This document shows, in pieces, positions 1 through 9,371 of a DNA stretch of 51,419 nt. Numbering within the stretch: position 1 is the first letter of the stretch; each line of letters starts with the position of its first letter. This DNA comes from a bacterium. GTDB taxonomy: Bacteria; Acidobacteriota; Thermoanaerobaculia; Multivoradales; JAHEKO01. The notes under the pieces were generated by a model. That model was not told the DNA's origin. It searched no databases and was given only the letters and a program-made list of their open reading frames with translations. Location: positions 1 through 51,419 of the forward strand of contig JAAENP010000057.1 of NCBI GenBank assembly GCA_024224155.1, given 5' to 3'. A program made the position numbers and the translations under genes.

Positions 1-2040
1 GAGGTCGTGCAGTTCCTGGCCGATCAGGGGCTTCCCAACGAGAACGCCCCGATCGACCGCACCAACGACGGCGATGCTTACCTCGCCAAGGTCGACTTCC
101 AGGCCTCGGACCGGAATCTCTTGACCCTGCGTTGGGCCTATCACTACTCGCGGCAGGAGAACGGCACCTTCGACGTGCCTTCCTGGGGCGTGAGCTCCAA
201 TGCGGTGGAGCTTGACTATGCCCACGGCTACACCGGCTCGTTCATCAGCACGATCTCGGATACAATGCTCAACGAAGTCCGCGTCCAGTACGCCAAGGAG
301 TGGCGGCCGCGGCCCTACGAGGGTCCGAACATCCCGGGTCAGGACCGGCCCTTCCCGGACACCGCCTTCGACTTCGTTGGCGGCTACCGCATCGGCATGC
401 CGTTCTTTATTCCGGTCATCTACGACGACGAGCGCCAGCAGCTCAACGAGAACGTCTCGTTCCTGAAGGGCAACCATGCCTACAAGGCCGGCCTCGAGTA
501 CAACGACGTGGTCTCGTCGCAGACCTTTATTGGCTTTGCCAACGGTCTCTACAAGTTCAGCTCGTTTGACGGATTCAGAAACTACGTCGAGCTCGGTCCC
601 GGCTATGGGGATTGCTCAGGCGGCGGTACGACCGTCACCGGGACATGCCCGGACGGCGAAACCTTCTCCGGTCCGCTCCTGCTCTTCCTCCAGCAGGCCG
701 GCGTCGGCGGCTTGACGGTGGAAGAGGCCGGCACCCAGGACATCGGTCAGACCGAAACCGCGTTGTTTTTTCAAGACACCTGGAAGCCCAACGCGAACAT
801 GACCTTCGATCTGGGCCTGCGCTGGGAGATGCTCGACAATCCCAGTCCGATCACGCCGGCGAGCGAGGTCTTTTTCGCGCCCTTCTTCGGCCAGACCCGG
901 GACTCGCTGTTAGGGCCGCTGGAGTTCCCTTCGGACGGCACCATTCCCGACGACAACGAGCAGATCCAGCCCCGTTTCGCCATGGCCTGGACGCCCAAGG
1001 GCAGCACCGACTCGGTCATTCGCTTCAACTCGGGGATCTACCACGCCCGGATTCCGGCGCTGGCCCTGGCCTCGACGCGGTCCACCGATGGTTCGCGGGG
1101 ACAGACGCTCTTCGCGAACAGCTCCTTCCGGCCGCCGACCTGGCCCAATCTGCTACCCGAAGGTGAGGCCGGAGACCCCTTCTTCCCCAATGTCTACGTC
1201 TTCGACAAGGACTGGCAGACGCCGCGCACCTGGTCGACCGCCCTTTCCTGGGAGAAGGAGATCAAACCGTCCTACGCCCTGCTGGTCAAGGCCAACTACG
1301 CCAAGACCGATCACATCACCCGCTGGATCAACAACAACGACCCGGTCCTCGGCTGCCCCTGGTCTTCCGGTCTGGGAGCCGATGGCTCGAACGGCATCAA
1401 CTGTGCCCAGAGTGAAGGCCTTTGGACGGTCTCGTCGACCGCCAAGAGCCGCTACTACGGCGTCACGGTAGGCATCAACAAGCGTATGTCCAACAAGCTG
1501 GCGTTCCAGGCCTATTACACCAACTCCGAGGACAAGTCGGACGACGACAACGAGCGCGATCCGTTCACCATCCGCTACGCCAACATCTCGGATCTGGACG
1601 CCGAGTTCAGTCTCTCCGACCGCCACCAGCGCAACCGTTTCAACGCCTGGCTGCTCTGGCAGGGACCGGTCGACGTCAACGTGCGCGCGACCTTTCTCGA
1701 CGCGCAGCCGGCGGACATCAACCCGGACGGCACGCCGGTCAACGGCTCTCCGCCGAGCGCGAGTCGTTGTATCGGCGACTGCACCGTCGGCGGCGAGGTG
1801 TTCCGGCGCAATCAGGGCGAGAAGGACAACGAGTTCTCGACCGTCGACGTTCGGCTGTCGAAGGACTTCGAGGTCGGCAACACCACCGTGCAGCCGATCT
1901 TCGAGATCTTCAACCTCCTCGACGAGGCGAACTTCCTGATTCCCGAGACCACCTCACTCATCTTCAACTTCGATGGCACCGTGCGCAGTGGCGCCGGCGA
2001 GCCGCGGAAGTTCCAGGTCGGCGTGAGAGTGTTGTTCTAG
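1..2040 (+). CDS. TonB-dependent receptor, Oar/OmpA-like, C-terminal part (5' truncated by window edge)
   Basis: The reading frame is open from base 1, so the gene begins upstream of the window; about 679 residues are visible. The sequence is a long run of amphipathic beta-strands rich in Tyr, Phe, Asn and Asp, and it ends with an aromatic C-terminal strand (QVGVRVLF), as expected for an outer-membrane beta-barrel. Segments such as TALFFQDTWKPN and LTFDLGLRWE-type strands are typical of the large Oar-like receptors of Acidobacteriota and Myxococcota, which carry an N-terminal carboxypeptidase-regulatory-like domain and plug (not visible here). The role would be energised uptake of a large substrate across the outer membrane. 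The substrate cannot be inferred. A strong terminator follows about 60 bases after the stop, so nothing downstream is co-transcribed. Confidence 0.85.
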   Translation, partial: EVVQFLADQGLPNENAPIDRTNDGDAYLAKVDFQASDRNLLTLRWAYHYSRQENGTFDVPSWGVSSNAVELDYAHGYTGSFISTISDTMLNEVRVQYAKEWRPRPYEGPNIPGQDRPFPDTAFDFVGGYRIGMPFFIPVIYDDERQQLNENVSFLKGNHAYKAGLEYNDVVSSQTFIGFANGLYKFSSFDGFRNYVELGPGYGDCSGGGTTVTGTCPDGETFSGPLLLFLQQAGVGGLTVEEAGTQDIGQTETALFFQDTWKPNANMTFDLGLRWEMLDNPSPITPASEVFFAPFFGQTRDSLLGPLEFPSDGTIPDDNEQIQPRFAMAWTPKGSTDSVIRFNSGIYHARIPALALASTRSTDGSRGQTLFANSSFRPPTWPNLLPEGEAGDPFFPNVYVFDKDWQTPRTWSTALSWEKEIKPSYALLVKANYAKTDHITRWINNNDPVLGCPWSSGLGADGSNGINCAQSEGLWTVSSTAKSRYYGVTVGINKRMSNKLAFQAYYTNSEDKSDDDNERDPFTIRYANISDLDAEFSLSDRHQRNRFNAWLLWQGPVDVNVRATFLDAQPADINPDGTPVNGSPPSASRCIGDCTVGGEVFRRNQGEKDNEFSTVDVRLSKDFEVGNTTVQPIFEIFNLLDEANFLIPETTSLIFNFDGTVRSGAGEPRKFQVGVRVLF

Positions 2041-2054
2041 TCTCTCCATCCCAA

Positions 2055-2130
2055 CGCCGGGCTTCGGAGGAGCGAAGCCCGGCGCCTTACAAACACGAGC
2101 GCCGCCGGGGGAACCGGCGGCGCTTTTCTT
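2055..2130 (+). terminator. Two consecutive hairpins; the second is a rho-independent terminator
   Basis: A 12-bp perfect inverted repeat (CGCCGGGCTTCG / CGAAGCCCGGCG, 2055-2084, loop 6) is followed by a 10-bp perfect hairpin (GCGCCGCCGG / CCGGCGGCGC, 2099-2123, loop GGGAA) and then TTTTCTT (2124-2130). The second hairpin plus T-tract is a classical intrinsic terminator for the receptor gene. In the opposite direction there is no T-tract. Confidence 0.85.
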
Positions 2131-2133
2131 GTC

Positions 2134-2199
2134 GGGGACACCAGTCCTTGGTGCTCACGCAAAACCAGTCGGGAGGGGACACCAACGGATGGTGTCCTC
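2134..2199. repeat. Pair of REP-like imperfect palindromes between convergent genes
   Basis: Two short palindromes lie between the receptor terminator and the ppk1 stop. One is GGACACCA-gtcct-TGGTG (2136-2153). The other is GGACACCA-ACGGA-TGGTGTCC (2177-2197, perfect 8-bp arms). They share the GGGGACACCA arm and are about 41 bp apart, like a pair of repetitive extragenic palindromes. The second could also act as a weak terminator for ppk1 on the minus strand, but it has no T-tract. No transposase is nearby. Confidence 0.4.
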
Positions 2200-2205
2200 G
2201 ATTTC

Positions 2206-4380
2206 CTAGACCTCAAGCGCGGCGGGCTCGTCGACTCGAGCCATATCCTTTTCCGGCTCCGCGGGGCTTGGCGGTCGCGAGCGCGCCCGTTCGATGAAGA
2301 TCTCCTGGGCGGCTCGCCGGGGCTCACCGGAGGGCGGCTGCCGGCGCCGGTACTTGCCGTCGGGATCGGCGTCCCACGCCGAGGCGTTGTCGCTCGCGTA
2401 CACGTCGAGGATCTCCAGCAGCTCGCGCCGGATGGTCGGATCCACGACCGGCGTGATGGTCTCGACCCTGCGGCTCAAGTTGCGCTTCATCCAGTCGGCC
2501 GAGCCTATGAAGTAGGCTGGATCCCCACCATTGGCGAAGCGGTAGATCCTGCTGTGCTCCAGGAAGCGACCGATCACGCTGAAAACGCGGATGTTCTCCG
2601 ACAGGCCCGGCACCCCCGGGCGCAGACAGCACAGGCCCCGGACGTTGATCTCGATGGGAACCCCCGCTTGGCTGGCGCGATACAGCTCCTGAATCGTTTC
2701 CTTGTCCTGAAGCTGGTTGACCTTGGCGCGAATCCCGGCCTCGCGCCCGGTGCGAGCGTGCTCGGCCTCCTGCCGGATGAGCTCCACGAAGCGACGGCGC
2801 ATCGTCACCGGCGCCACCAAGAGCCGCTGGTACTCGACACGGTGTGTCGCGCCGGTGAGCTCGTTGAAAACCTCCGCCATGTCGGCACAGATCTCGGGCT
2901 CGCAAGTCAGGATGCCGAGATCCTCGTAGATTCTCGCCGTGCCGGTGTGGTAATTGCCGGTACCGACGTGCGCGCAGCGTCGTATCTGGCCACCCTCCTC
3001 GCGAACAACCAGTGGGCCCTTGACGTGGGTGTTGAGTTTCTCGACTCCGTAAGCGACGTGAACGCCTTCGTCCTCCAGAAACCGCCCCCAGGCGATATTC
3101 GGCGCTTCGTCGAAGCGAGCCGTGATCTCGACGAGCACCGCCACCTGCTTGCCACGCCGCGCGGCTTCGGCCAGCGCTTGCACGATGGGCGAGTCCTTGC
3201 TCGTTCGGTAGATAGTCAGCTTGATAGCCAGGGTCGCGGCGTCCACCGCGGCCGACTCGATGAAGCGCAGAACCGAGGTGTCGAAGCTATGGTAGGGGTG
3301 ATGGCACAAGATGTCGCCCCGCCGGATCTCGTCGAAGATGGCTTGCGGCGCTTGCGGCAGGGCTTTGAGGCGTGCATGGGTTCTGGGTTTGTGGGGAGGG
3401 AGCTTCAAGTGCGGCCGATTGCCGCATTCGAGGTCCAGCAGATTGCTCAGCCGCAGCAGGGTTCGCGAGCGATAGAGATCGTCGTCGTCGATCCCGAGCT
3501 GGCTGACCAGCCACTGACAAAGGTCGGGGGGCGTTTCGGAGTCGACCTCGAGCCGGACGGTGCCCGCGAAGCGTCGCGCCTTGAGCTCCTTCGACACCAG
3601 CCGAATGATGCTGCCGGGCTCTCGGAGGGCCTCTTCCGAGGTCAGATCGCGCGACGCATCCGGCTCGCCCTGGGCGCCGCGCGTCACCCGGAACCGATAG
3701 ACCGATTCCGGAGGCGTGGTTGGAAAGAGCAGATCGAGATTGGCGGCGATGATCTCCTCGAGGGGCGTGTAGCCCACTCCGCCCTCGAGCGGCACCCACC
3801 GGGGCCGATTGTCGGGGACCTTGATGCGCACGAACCGCAGGCCTCTGCCTTCTTCGAGGGGTAGTCTTGCCGCAAGGTTCAGGGCGTCGTTGCTGATGAA
3901 CGGAAAGGGATGCTCGGCGTCGACCGCGAGCGGCGTGAGAATCGGCAGCACGGAGTGCTCGAAGTACTCGCGCAACGGCGCCCTCGCCGTCTCGTCGAGC
4001 TCCGCCCACGCGAGAATCGGAAGATCCTCCCGAGCCAGCGCCGGCCGGACGTTCTGTTCGAGGACGCGTTCCAGGATGTCGCTTTGATCGAGGATCTCGG
4101 CACGGCAGGCGACGAGCTCCTCCTCGGCAAGACGGCCGTCCAGCGAGCGCTTCTCCGGCCACATTCGCATCTTGCGCTTGATTCCGCTCATGCGCTTCAT
4201 GAAGAACTCGTCGTGCAGCATGCCCATGATGCCGGCGAACTTGATGCGCTCGAAAAGCGGCAGCTCGCGGTCCTCGGCCAGCGCCAGAACCCGACGCGCA
4301 AAGGCGAGCCAGCTCAGCTCGCGATCGAAGAAGGCCCTGGGTGAATCGACAGGAATCGTGGATTCATGTGGCTCGGCCAT
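2206..4380 (-). CDS. ppk1: Polyphosphate kinase 1
   Basis: PPK1 reversibly makes polyphosphate from ATP. The product is 724 residues, close to the family norm of about 690-720. It begins with the typical RELSWLAFARRVL segment. The autophosphorylated His lies in the CAHVGTGNYHTGTARIYEDLG region, and the second conserved His in GRFLEHSRIYRF, followed by FIGSADWMKRNLSRRVE. All landmarks are in the right order, so the enzyme looks intact. I prefer the ATG at 4380: it has a GAGGG about 9 bases upstream and leaves a normal short N-terminus. An in-frame ATG at 4431 would add 17 residues with no ribosome binding site. The gene stands alone and is divergent from the CDF-like gene. Confidence 0.95.
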   Translation of the reverse strand: MAEPHESTIPVDSPRAFFDRELSWLAFARRVLALAEDRELPLFERIKFAGIMGMLHDEFFMKRMSGIKRKMRMWPEKRSLDGRLAEEELVACRAEILDQSDILERVLEQNVRPALAREDLPILAWAELDETARAPLREYFEHSVLPILTPLAVDAEHPFPFISNDALNLAARLPLEEGRGLRFVRIKVPDNRPRWVPLEGGVGYTPLEEIIAANLDLLFPTTPPESVYRFRVTRGAQGEPDASRDLTSEEALREPGSIIRLVSKELKARRFAGTVRLEVDSETPPDLCQWLVSQLGIDDDDLYRSRTLLRLSNLLDLECGNRPHLKLPPHKPRTHARLKALPQAPQAIFDEIRRGDILCHHPYHSFDTSVLRFIESAAVDAATLAIKLTIYRTSKDSPIVQALAEAARRGKQVAVLVEITARFDEAPNIAWGRFLEDEGVHVAYGVEKLNTHVKGPLVVREEGGQIRRCAHVGTGNYHTGTARIYEDLGILTCEPEICADMAEVFNELTGATHRVEYQRLLVAPVTMRRRFVELIRQEAEHARTGREAGIRAKVNQLQDKETIQELYRASQAGVPIEINVRGLCCLRPGVPGLSENIRVFSVIGRFLEHSRIYRFANGGDPAYFIGSADWMKRNLSRRVETITPVVDPTIRRELLEILDVYASDNASAWDADPDGKYRRRQPPSGEPRRAAQEIFIERARSRPPSPAEPEKDMARVDEPAALEV

Positions 4381-4541
4381 GGCTTTCAGCCCTCGGTGCC
4401 TGGGCGCGATGCGACGCTCGAAGAACTCCATTCTAACCGAGATGGGTGGGGGGGCCTGCTGTTTGGCTGGACCTAGTGCTCACGCCGAGCGAGAGCCATC
4501 CGGTGAGCGGGCCTCTCGGTCCTGCTACGCTAGCTGCGGCC

Positions 4542-5180
4542 ATGGTCGTGGGCGCTCCAGCACTCGAAGACCGGCCGGCTTTGCTCCGGCGCGGCCGGCG
4601 GCTGGAGTTTCTGACCATCGGCTGGAACTTCATCGAGGCGATCGTATCGGTAGGCGCCGGCCTTCTGGCCGGCAGCGTTTCGCTGATCGGCTTCGGCATT
4701 GATTCGGTGATCGAGAGCCTCTCCGGAGCGGTGCTTCTCTGGCGGCTGGGCCACGATGACGACCGGCACGAAGGCCACGCTCGCAGACTCGTGGCGGTCA
4801 CGTTCTTTCTCCTCGCCGCGTACGTCGGCATCGGCTCGGCCAGGGCTCTGATCACCAACCGGCCGCCCGATGCGAGTGTTTTGGGAATCGTCATAGCCGC
4901 CCTTTCGCTCATTGTCATGCCGGTGTTGGCGCGAGCCAAGCGCGCGGTCGCCCTGCGGATTTCGAGCTCGGCCCTGGTCTCCGATTCCCGCCAGACCGAT
5001 CTGTGCGCGGTTCTCTCGGCGATCCTGCTGGTGGGGTTGGCGCTCAACGCCTTGTTGGGTTGGTGGTGGGCCGATCCGGTGGCGGGTCTTTCGATGGTGC
5101 CGATCATCGCCTGGGAGGGCTGTCGCGCCTGGCGCGGCGAAGAGTGCGGCGACTGTCATCCGGTCGAACTGAGGAGCTGA
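4542..5180 (+). CDS. CDF-like cation transporter, membrane domain only
   Basis: The product is about 212 residues from the ATG at 4542 (an upstream in-frame ATG at 4446 would overlap the ppk1 promoter region). It has five or six hydrophobic segments and resembles the transmembrane domain of cation diffusion facilitators: an IDSVIES segment occupies the place of the TM2 metal motif and DSRQTDLCAVLS that of the TM5 DxxxD motif. The usual C-terminal cytoplasmic domain is missing; the protein ends in a short Cys/His tail (EECGDCHP). Such short CDF-like proteins are often annotated only as cation transporters. Metal specificity cannot be read. The stop overlaps the start of the next gene (TGATG), implying coupling. 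Confidence 0.7.
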   Translation: MVVGAPALEDRPALLRRGRRLEFLTIGWNFIEAIVSVGAGLLAGSVSLIGFGIDSVIESLSGAVLLWRLGHDDDRHEGHARRLVAVTFFLLAAYVGIGSARALITNRPPDASVLGIVIAALSLIVMPVLARAKRAVALRISSSALVSDSRQTDLCAVLSAILLVGLALNALLGWWWADPVAGLSMVPIIAWEGCRAWRGEECGDCHPVELRS

Positions 5181-5953
5181 TGGCGCCGGTAACGCTGATC
5201 GCGCTGCTAGCATTTCTGCTCATCGTCGGTCTCCTACTGTTCTTGCGCTGGGGGATGAACTGGGGTTCGGCTCGGGCGGAGCATGAACTCGAGATGCCGG
5301 GCGACGAGTATCTCGGCGGTGGGCCAGCGGCTCGGGTCGTGATGACGCGCGCGATCGCGATCGAGGCCGAGCCCGAGATCGTGTGGCCCTGGCTGGCCCA
5401 GCTCGGTCGCGGCGCGGGCTGGTACAGCTACGATCGATTGGACAACGGCGGCCGGACCTCGGCCGAGCACATCGTCTCCTGGATCCCCGCTCCCGCAATA
5501 GGCGATGCCACGCCCACCGGCTACCTGCGCCATATCGAGCCCGGCCGCTCTCTCGTTTGGTGGGCCGAGGGGGCGCGGTTCGCCGGCGCCACGACCCGAT
5601 TGGTGGTGGACATTCAGCTGACGCCCGATGGTGGAACCTCGCGGCTCGTGATCCGGATGTCCGCAGACGCCAAAGGGCTGACGGCTCCGCTCGCCCTGCT
5701 GGCGTTCCGGGTGATTGACAGCATCATGGCGCGACGCCAGCTGCTGGGGATTCGCGGGCGAGTCGAGCGTCACGGGGCTCGCTCGAGTGATCCCGAGCGC
5801 CCCGAAACCGGCGCGCCGGACCAGTATCAGTTCTACGAGGCGATCTATGCTTCGGGCGAACTAGCCGGGTTGCGGGGCAAGGAGCACGCGCAGCGATGGC
5901 GCACAGCGGCCATCGATGATGGCGTTGTCCTCGTCGCCGCAGAGGATTCCTAG
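5180..5953 (+). CDS. SRPBCC-fold membrane-anchored protein
   Basis: The start is the ATG at 5180 with GAGGAG at 5171-5176; it shares one base with the preceding stop. The 257-residue product has one N-terminal membrane helix (residues about 3-23). A START/Bet v1-like (SRPBCC) domain follows, recognisable from the EPEIVWPWLAQLGRGAGWYS motif and YLRHIEPGRSLVWW. These domains bind hydrophobic ligands; no catalytic residues are evident and no ligand can be named. Tight coupling to the CDF-like gene suggests the two are made together, but a shared function is only an inference. Confidence 0.7.
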   Translation: MAPVTLIALLAFLLIVGLLLFLRWGMNWGSARAEHELEMPGDEYLGGGPAARVVMTRAIAIEAEPEIVWPWLAQLGRGAGWYSYDRLDNGGRTSAEHIVSWIPAPAIGDATPTGYLRHIEPGRSLVWWAEGARFAGATTRLVVDIQLTPDGGTSRLVIRMSADAKGLTAPLALLAFRVIDSIMARRQLLGIRGRVERHGARSSDPERPETGAPDQYQFYEAIYASGELAGLRGKEHAQRWRTAAIDDGVVLVAAEDS

Positions 5954-5994
5954 GCGCTCGCGCCTGAGAGCTCGCACCTGCCTCTGAAGAGGCT

Positions 5995-6852
<858 letters not shown>

Positions 6853-6937
6853 CGAGAATCTCCTCATTTCGATTCGGGTCGTCTCCCGGCAGTTTCTAAC
6901 AGCCGGTTGTCGAAGAGTCCAGACCCCGAGATTGTCG

Positions 6938-8728
6938 CTACCGCGAGCCCAACTGGACGAGCCGATCCTCTTGGAGAGACCTGGCTGTATCCGCGTCGAC
7001 GTAGTCGCTGTGGCAAGAGGCCCTGCCCTCGGAGGCACTGTCGCCGATCATGACTTCCTGTGTCCGGCCGGCCATGGCGTGGATCTCCTCGGGCGAGAGC
7101 ACGCCTCGCTGCTCGAGGATCTGCCGCTGCTCGGGAGTGAGCGGTGCGCTTTGCCGGGCTTCTTCCCAGGCATACTCGTCGTCCTTGCCTGAGGCGAACT
7201 CCTGGATCTCCTTCGAGATCCGAACACTGCACCAGTCGTGACCGCACATGGCGCAGAAGTCGGTGTCGACGGCCAAGTCCTCGTCGTGTAAAGCGCGGGC
7301 GGTATCGGTATCGAAGGCCAGCTCGAAATGGCGGTCCCAGTTGAGAGCCGCGCGCGCTTTGGTGAGCTCGTCGTCCCAGTCGCGGCTGCCGGGGATTCCC
7401 AATGCCACGTCCGCGGCGTGGGCCGCGATCTTGTAGGCAACGCAGCCTTGTTTGACGTCGTTCTTCTTCGGCAGTCCCAGATGCTCCTTGGGCGTGACAT
7501 AGCAGAGCATCGCGGCGCCATGATAGGCGGCCGCGGTTGCCCCGATCGCCGACGTGATGTGGTCGTAGCCGGGGAAAACGTCGGTGACCAGGGGGCCGAG
7601 CACGTAGAACGGCGCACCGTGGCAAAGCGTACGCTCGAGCTTCATGTTGTACTCGATCTGATCGAAGGGGACGTGCCCGGGACCCTCGATCATCACCTGG
7701 ACGCCGTGGCTCCACGCGCGCTCGGTGAGCTCACCCAGAATCTCCAGCTCGGCCAGCTGGGCCGCGTCGGTGGCATCGGCCAGGCCACCCGGCCTCAAGC
7801 CGTCACCGATCGAGAATGACACGTCGTACCGGCGCATGATCTCGCAGATCTCGGCCCAGGGAGCATACGGGGGGTTCTCTCGGCCGTGCACGAGCATCCA
7901 CTTGGCAAGTAGTGAGCCGCCGCGCGAGACGATGCCGATCAGGCGATTCTTGACCAACGGCAGGTGACGCTTAACGACGCCCGCATGAATGGTGAAGTAG
8001 TCGACGCCCTGGCGAGCCTGGTGTTCGAGAGTCTCCAGGATGATCTCGGGCGACAGGTCTTCGAGGCGGCGGCCGATGATCATCGAGTAGATCGGAACGG
8101 TGCCGATCGGCACCGTCGAGTTGCGGAGAATCGCGTCCCGGCAAGCATCTAGATCGCCTCCGGTCGAGAGATCCATTACCGTATCCGCGCCCCACCGCTC
8201 GGCCCAGCGGAGTTTTTCGACCTCATCCTCGGTGCCCGACGAAACCGGAGAAGCGCCCATGTTGGCGTTGATCTTGGTACGGCTGGCGCGCCCGATCGCC
8301 ATGGCGTCGAGCCGGTGGCCGAGGTGCACCTTGTTCGCGGGGATGATCATCCGACCCGCCGCGACTTCGTTGCGAACCTGGTCCGGCGTCAGGTGCCCCT
8401 CGCGCTCGGCGACTCGCGCCATCCCGGCTGTGACGATGCCGAGTCGGGCGTGCTCGAGCTGCGTGATGGGCTCGAAGCCCTCGGGAGCCGTAGCTCGAAT
8501 CGAGCCGCCCCGTCGCTCGACGCTCCAGCCCTCGGGGAGGAAGTCCCAGGCGGTCCTGGTCGACGGTGGCGGCATCCCGGGGGTGTCCGGGGAGGCGAAC
8601 GTGAGCGGCCCCCCGATGTCGGGCGCGAGCGCAAACGAACCGGGCGTGGTGCCCTCGGCGGTGCTGGAAGGGTTGGGGGCGCCGAAGAGCGGGAGTTGGA
8701 TCTGACTTTCACGTCGGTTCGATGTCAT
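6938..8728 (-). CDS. thiC: Phosphomethylpyrimidine synthase ThiC
   Basis: ThiC is the radical-SAM enzyme that converts aminoimidazole ribotide to HMP phosphate for thiamine synthesis. The 596-residue product has the family landmarks: GANMGASPVSSGTEDEVEKL, GTVPIY, FTIHAGV, RGGSLLAKWM, EGPGHVPFDQ and, near the C-terminus, the CAMCGHDWC motif (CX2CX4C) that binds the 4Fe-4S cluster. The start ATG at 8728 has a strong AAGGAGG five bases upstream. A TPP riboswitch lies in the leader, so expression should fall when thiamine pyrophosphate is plentiful. No other thiamine gene is adjacent. Confidence 0.97.
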   Translation of the reverse strand: MTSNRRESQIQLPLFGAPNPSSTAEGTTPGSFALAPDIGGPLTFASPDTPGMPPPSTRTAWDFLPEGWSVERRGGSIRATAPEGFEPITQLEHARLGIVTAGMARVAEREGHLTPDQVRNEVAAGRMIIPANKVHLGHRLDAMAIGRASRTKINANMGASPVSSGTEDEVEKLRWAERWGADTVMDLSTGGDLDACRDAILRNSTVPIGTVPIYSMIIGRRLEDLSPEIILETLEHQARQGVDYFTIHAGVVKRHLPLVKNRLIGIVSRGGSLLAKWMLVHGRENPPYAPWAEICEIMRRYDVSFSIGDGLRPGGLADATDAAQLAELEILGELTERAWSHGVQVMIEGPGHVPFDQIEYNMKLERTLCHGAPFYVLGPLVTDVFPGYDHITSAIGATAAAYHGAAMLCYVTPKEHLGLPKKNDVKQGCVAYKIAAHAADVALGIPGSRDWDDELTKARAALNWDRHFELAFDTDTARALHDEDLAVDTDFCAMCGHDWCSVRISKEIQEFASGKDDEYAWEEARQSAPLTPEQRQILEQRGVLSPEEIHAMAGRTQEVMIGDSASEGRASCHSDYVDADTARSLQEDRLVQLGSR

Positions 8729-8773
8729 GGCCCCTCCTTCTGGGTGCCAGGCTCGACCGACCTCGGAGTGTGA

Positions 8774-8861
8774 GTCGCAGTCCCTCCGCCGGTGCGAACC
8801 GGATCAGGTTCGACGGGTCCGTCTCAGCTTCGCCGGACAATGACGTTGCACCCCGTGCGAC
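8774..8861 (-). promoter_or_regulatory. TPP riboswitch (THI element) upstream of thiC
   Basis: Read on the minus strand, the conserved blocks occur in order: a P1 arm GTCGCA (8856-8861), GGGGTGC, GCTGAGA, ACCCGTCGAACCTGATCCGG, CACCGGCGGAGGGA, and the closing P1 arm TGCGAC (8774-8779). This matches the thi-box consensus. A TATACT hexamer on the minus strand at 8870-8875 is a plausible -10 element, which would start transcription right at the 5' edge of the riboswitch. About 45 bases separate P1 from the thiC start. There is no T-tract, so control is more likely at translation initiation than by termination. Confidence 0.95.
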
Positions 8862-8875
8862 CGCAGCGGAGTATA

Positions 8876-9122
8876 CACGGCAACTGCAGCCCTATTTCGT
8901 CGGTGGTCCGCACGTCTAACGGTCTCTGCACCTAGCAGCCGTTCGGCTGGGCGCGTGGGCGGCGGTCGGGCCTTTGCCTGCGCCATCGGCGATGGCTGCG
9001 CGCAAACCGTTGATTGCCTTCGAGATGCCGAGTCCCCCGCTGCGGTGCGGGCAAATCGCTTGACCTCGCCTCCCCCTCCAGTCGCCACGCCGGATCCTCG
9101 CATCGCCTCAAACGGCTTTGCG
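8876..9122. other. Intergenic region without a recognisable gene; two small hairpins
   Basis: Between the thiC promoter and repeat copy A I find no credible gene. CAGCCG-TT-CGGCTG (8936-8949) and GCCATC-GGC-GATGGC (8982-8996) are small perfect inverted repeats. CGGCTTTGC / GCAAGGCCG around 9112-9134 forms a hairpin at the boundary of the repeat. Long minus-strand open frames through here are GC-driven and share no family features. Confidence 0.4.
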
Positions 9123-9353
9123 CCCGGCAAGGCCGAGACCGGCTTCTTCTTCGACAGTCACTCGGGAGGCGCTGGAGACAGCCGATTCGGCAGAGCAGCA
9201 GGCCAGGGGGCTCGCCGCAAGCGCACGCGAGATCGAATCGGAGGCATCGGTCGGTTTGCGCGTAGCGGCGCGCAGCCGAGGGCCTGACCGCCGCAGGTCT
9301 CCTTGCCCGAGGCGTCCCCTGGCCGCTGCTCTGGCAATCGGCGTCTCTGCGCG
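9123..9353 (+). repeat. Structured dispersed repeat, copy A
   Basis: This stretch of about 231 bp matches 38795-39028 on the opposite strand. Identical blocks occur in the same order: CCGGCAAGGCCGAGACCGGC at one end, AGGGGGCTCGCCGCAAGCGC in the middle, a 29-bp identical block at 9257-9285 (beginning GCGCGTAGCGG), and CCCGAGGCG followed by CCCCTGGCCG. Long inverted arms CAGAGCAGCAGGCCAGGGG (9190-9208) and CCCCTGGCCGCTGCTCTG (9315-9332) pair almost perfectly. The element lies just past the 3' end of the DEAD-box gene. It has no transposase and no conserved start codon; function unknown. Confidence 0.85.
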
Positions 9354-9371
9354 GGCAAAGGCCAGAAAGCC

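Noticed and set aside
2554-3864. 436-residue plus-strand open frame antisense to ppk1
   Set aside because: Shadow of ppk1; no ribosome binding site and no domain features.
8810-8825. tRNA T-loop-like GGTTCGA
   Set aside because: It is part of the TPP riboswitch (complement of the AACCTGATCCGG region); no acceptor or anticodon stem can be built.
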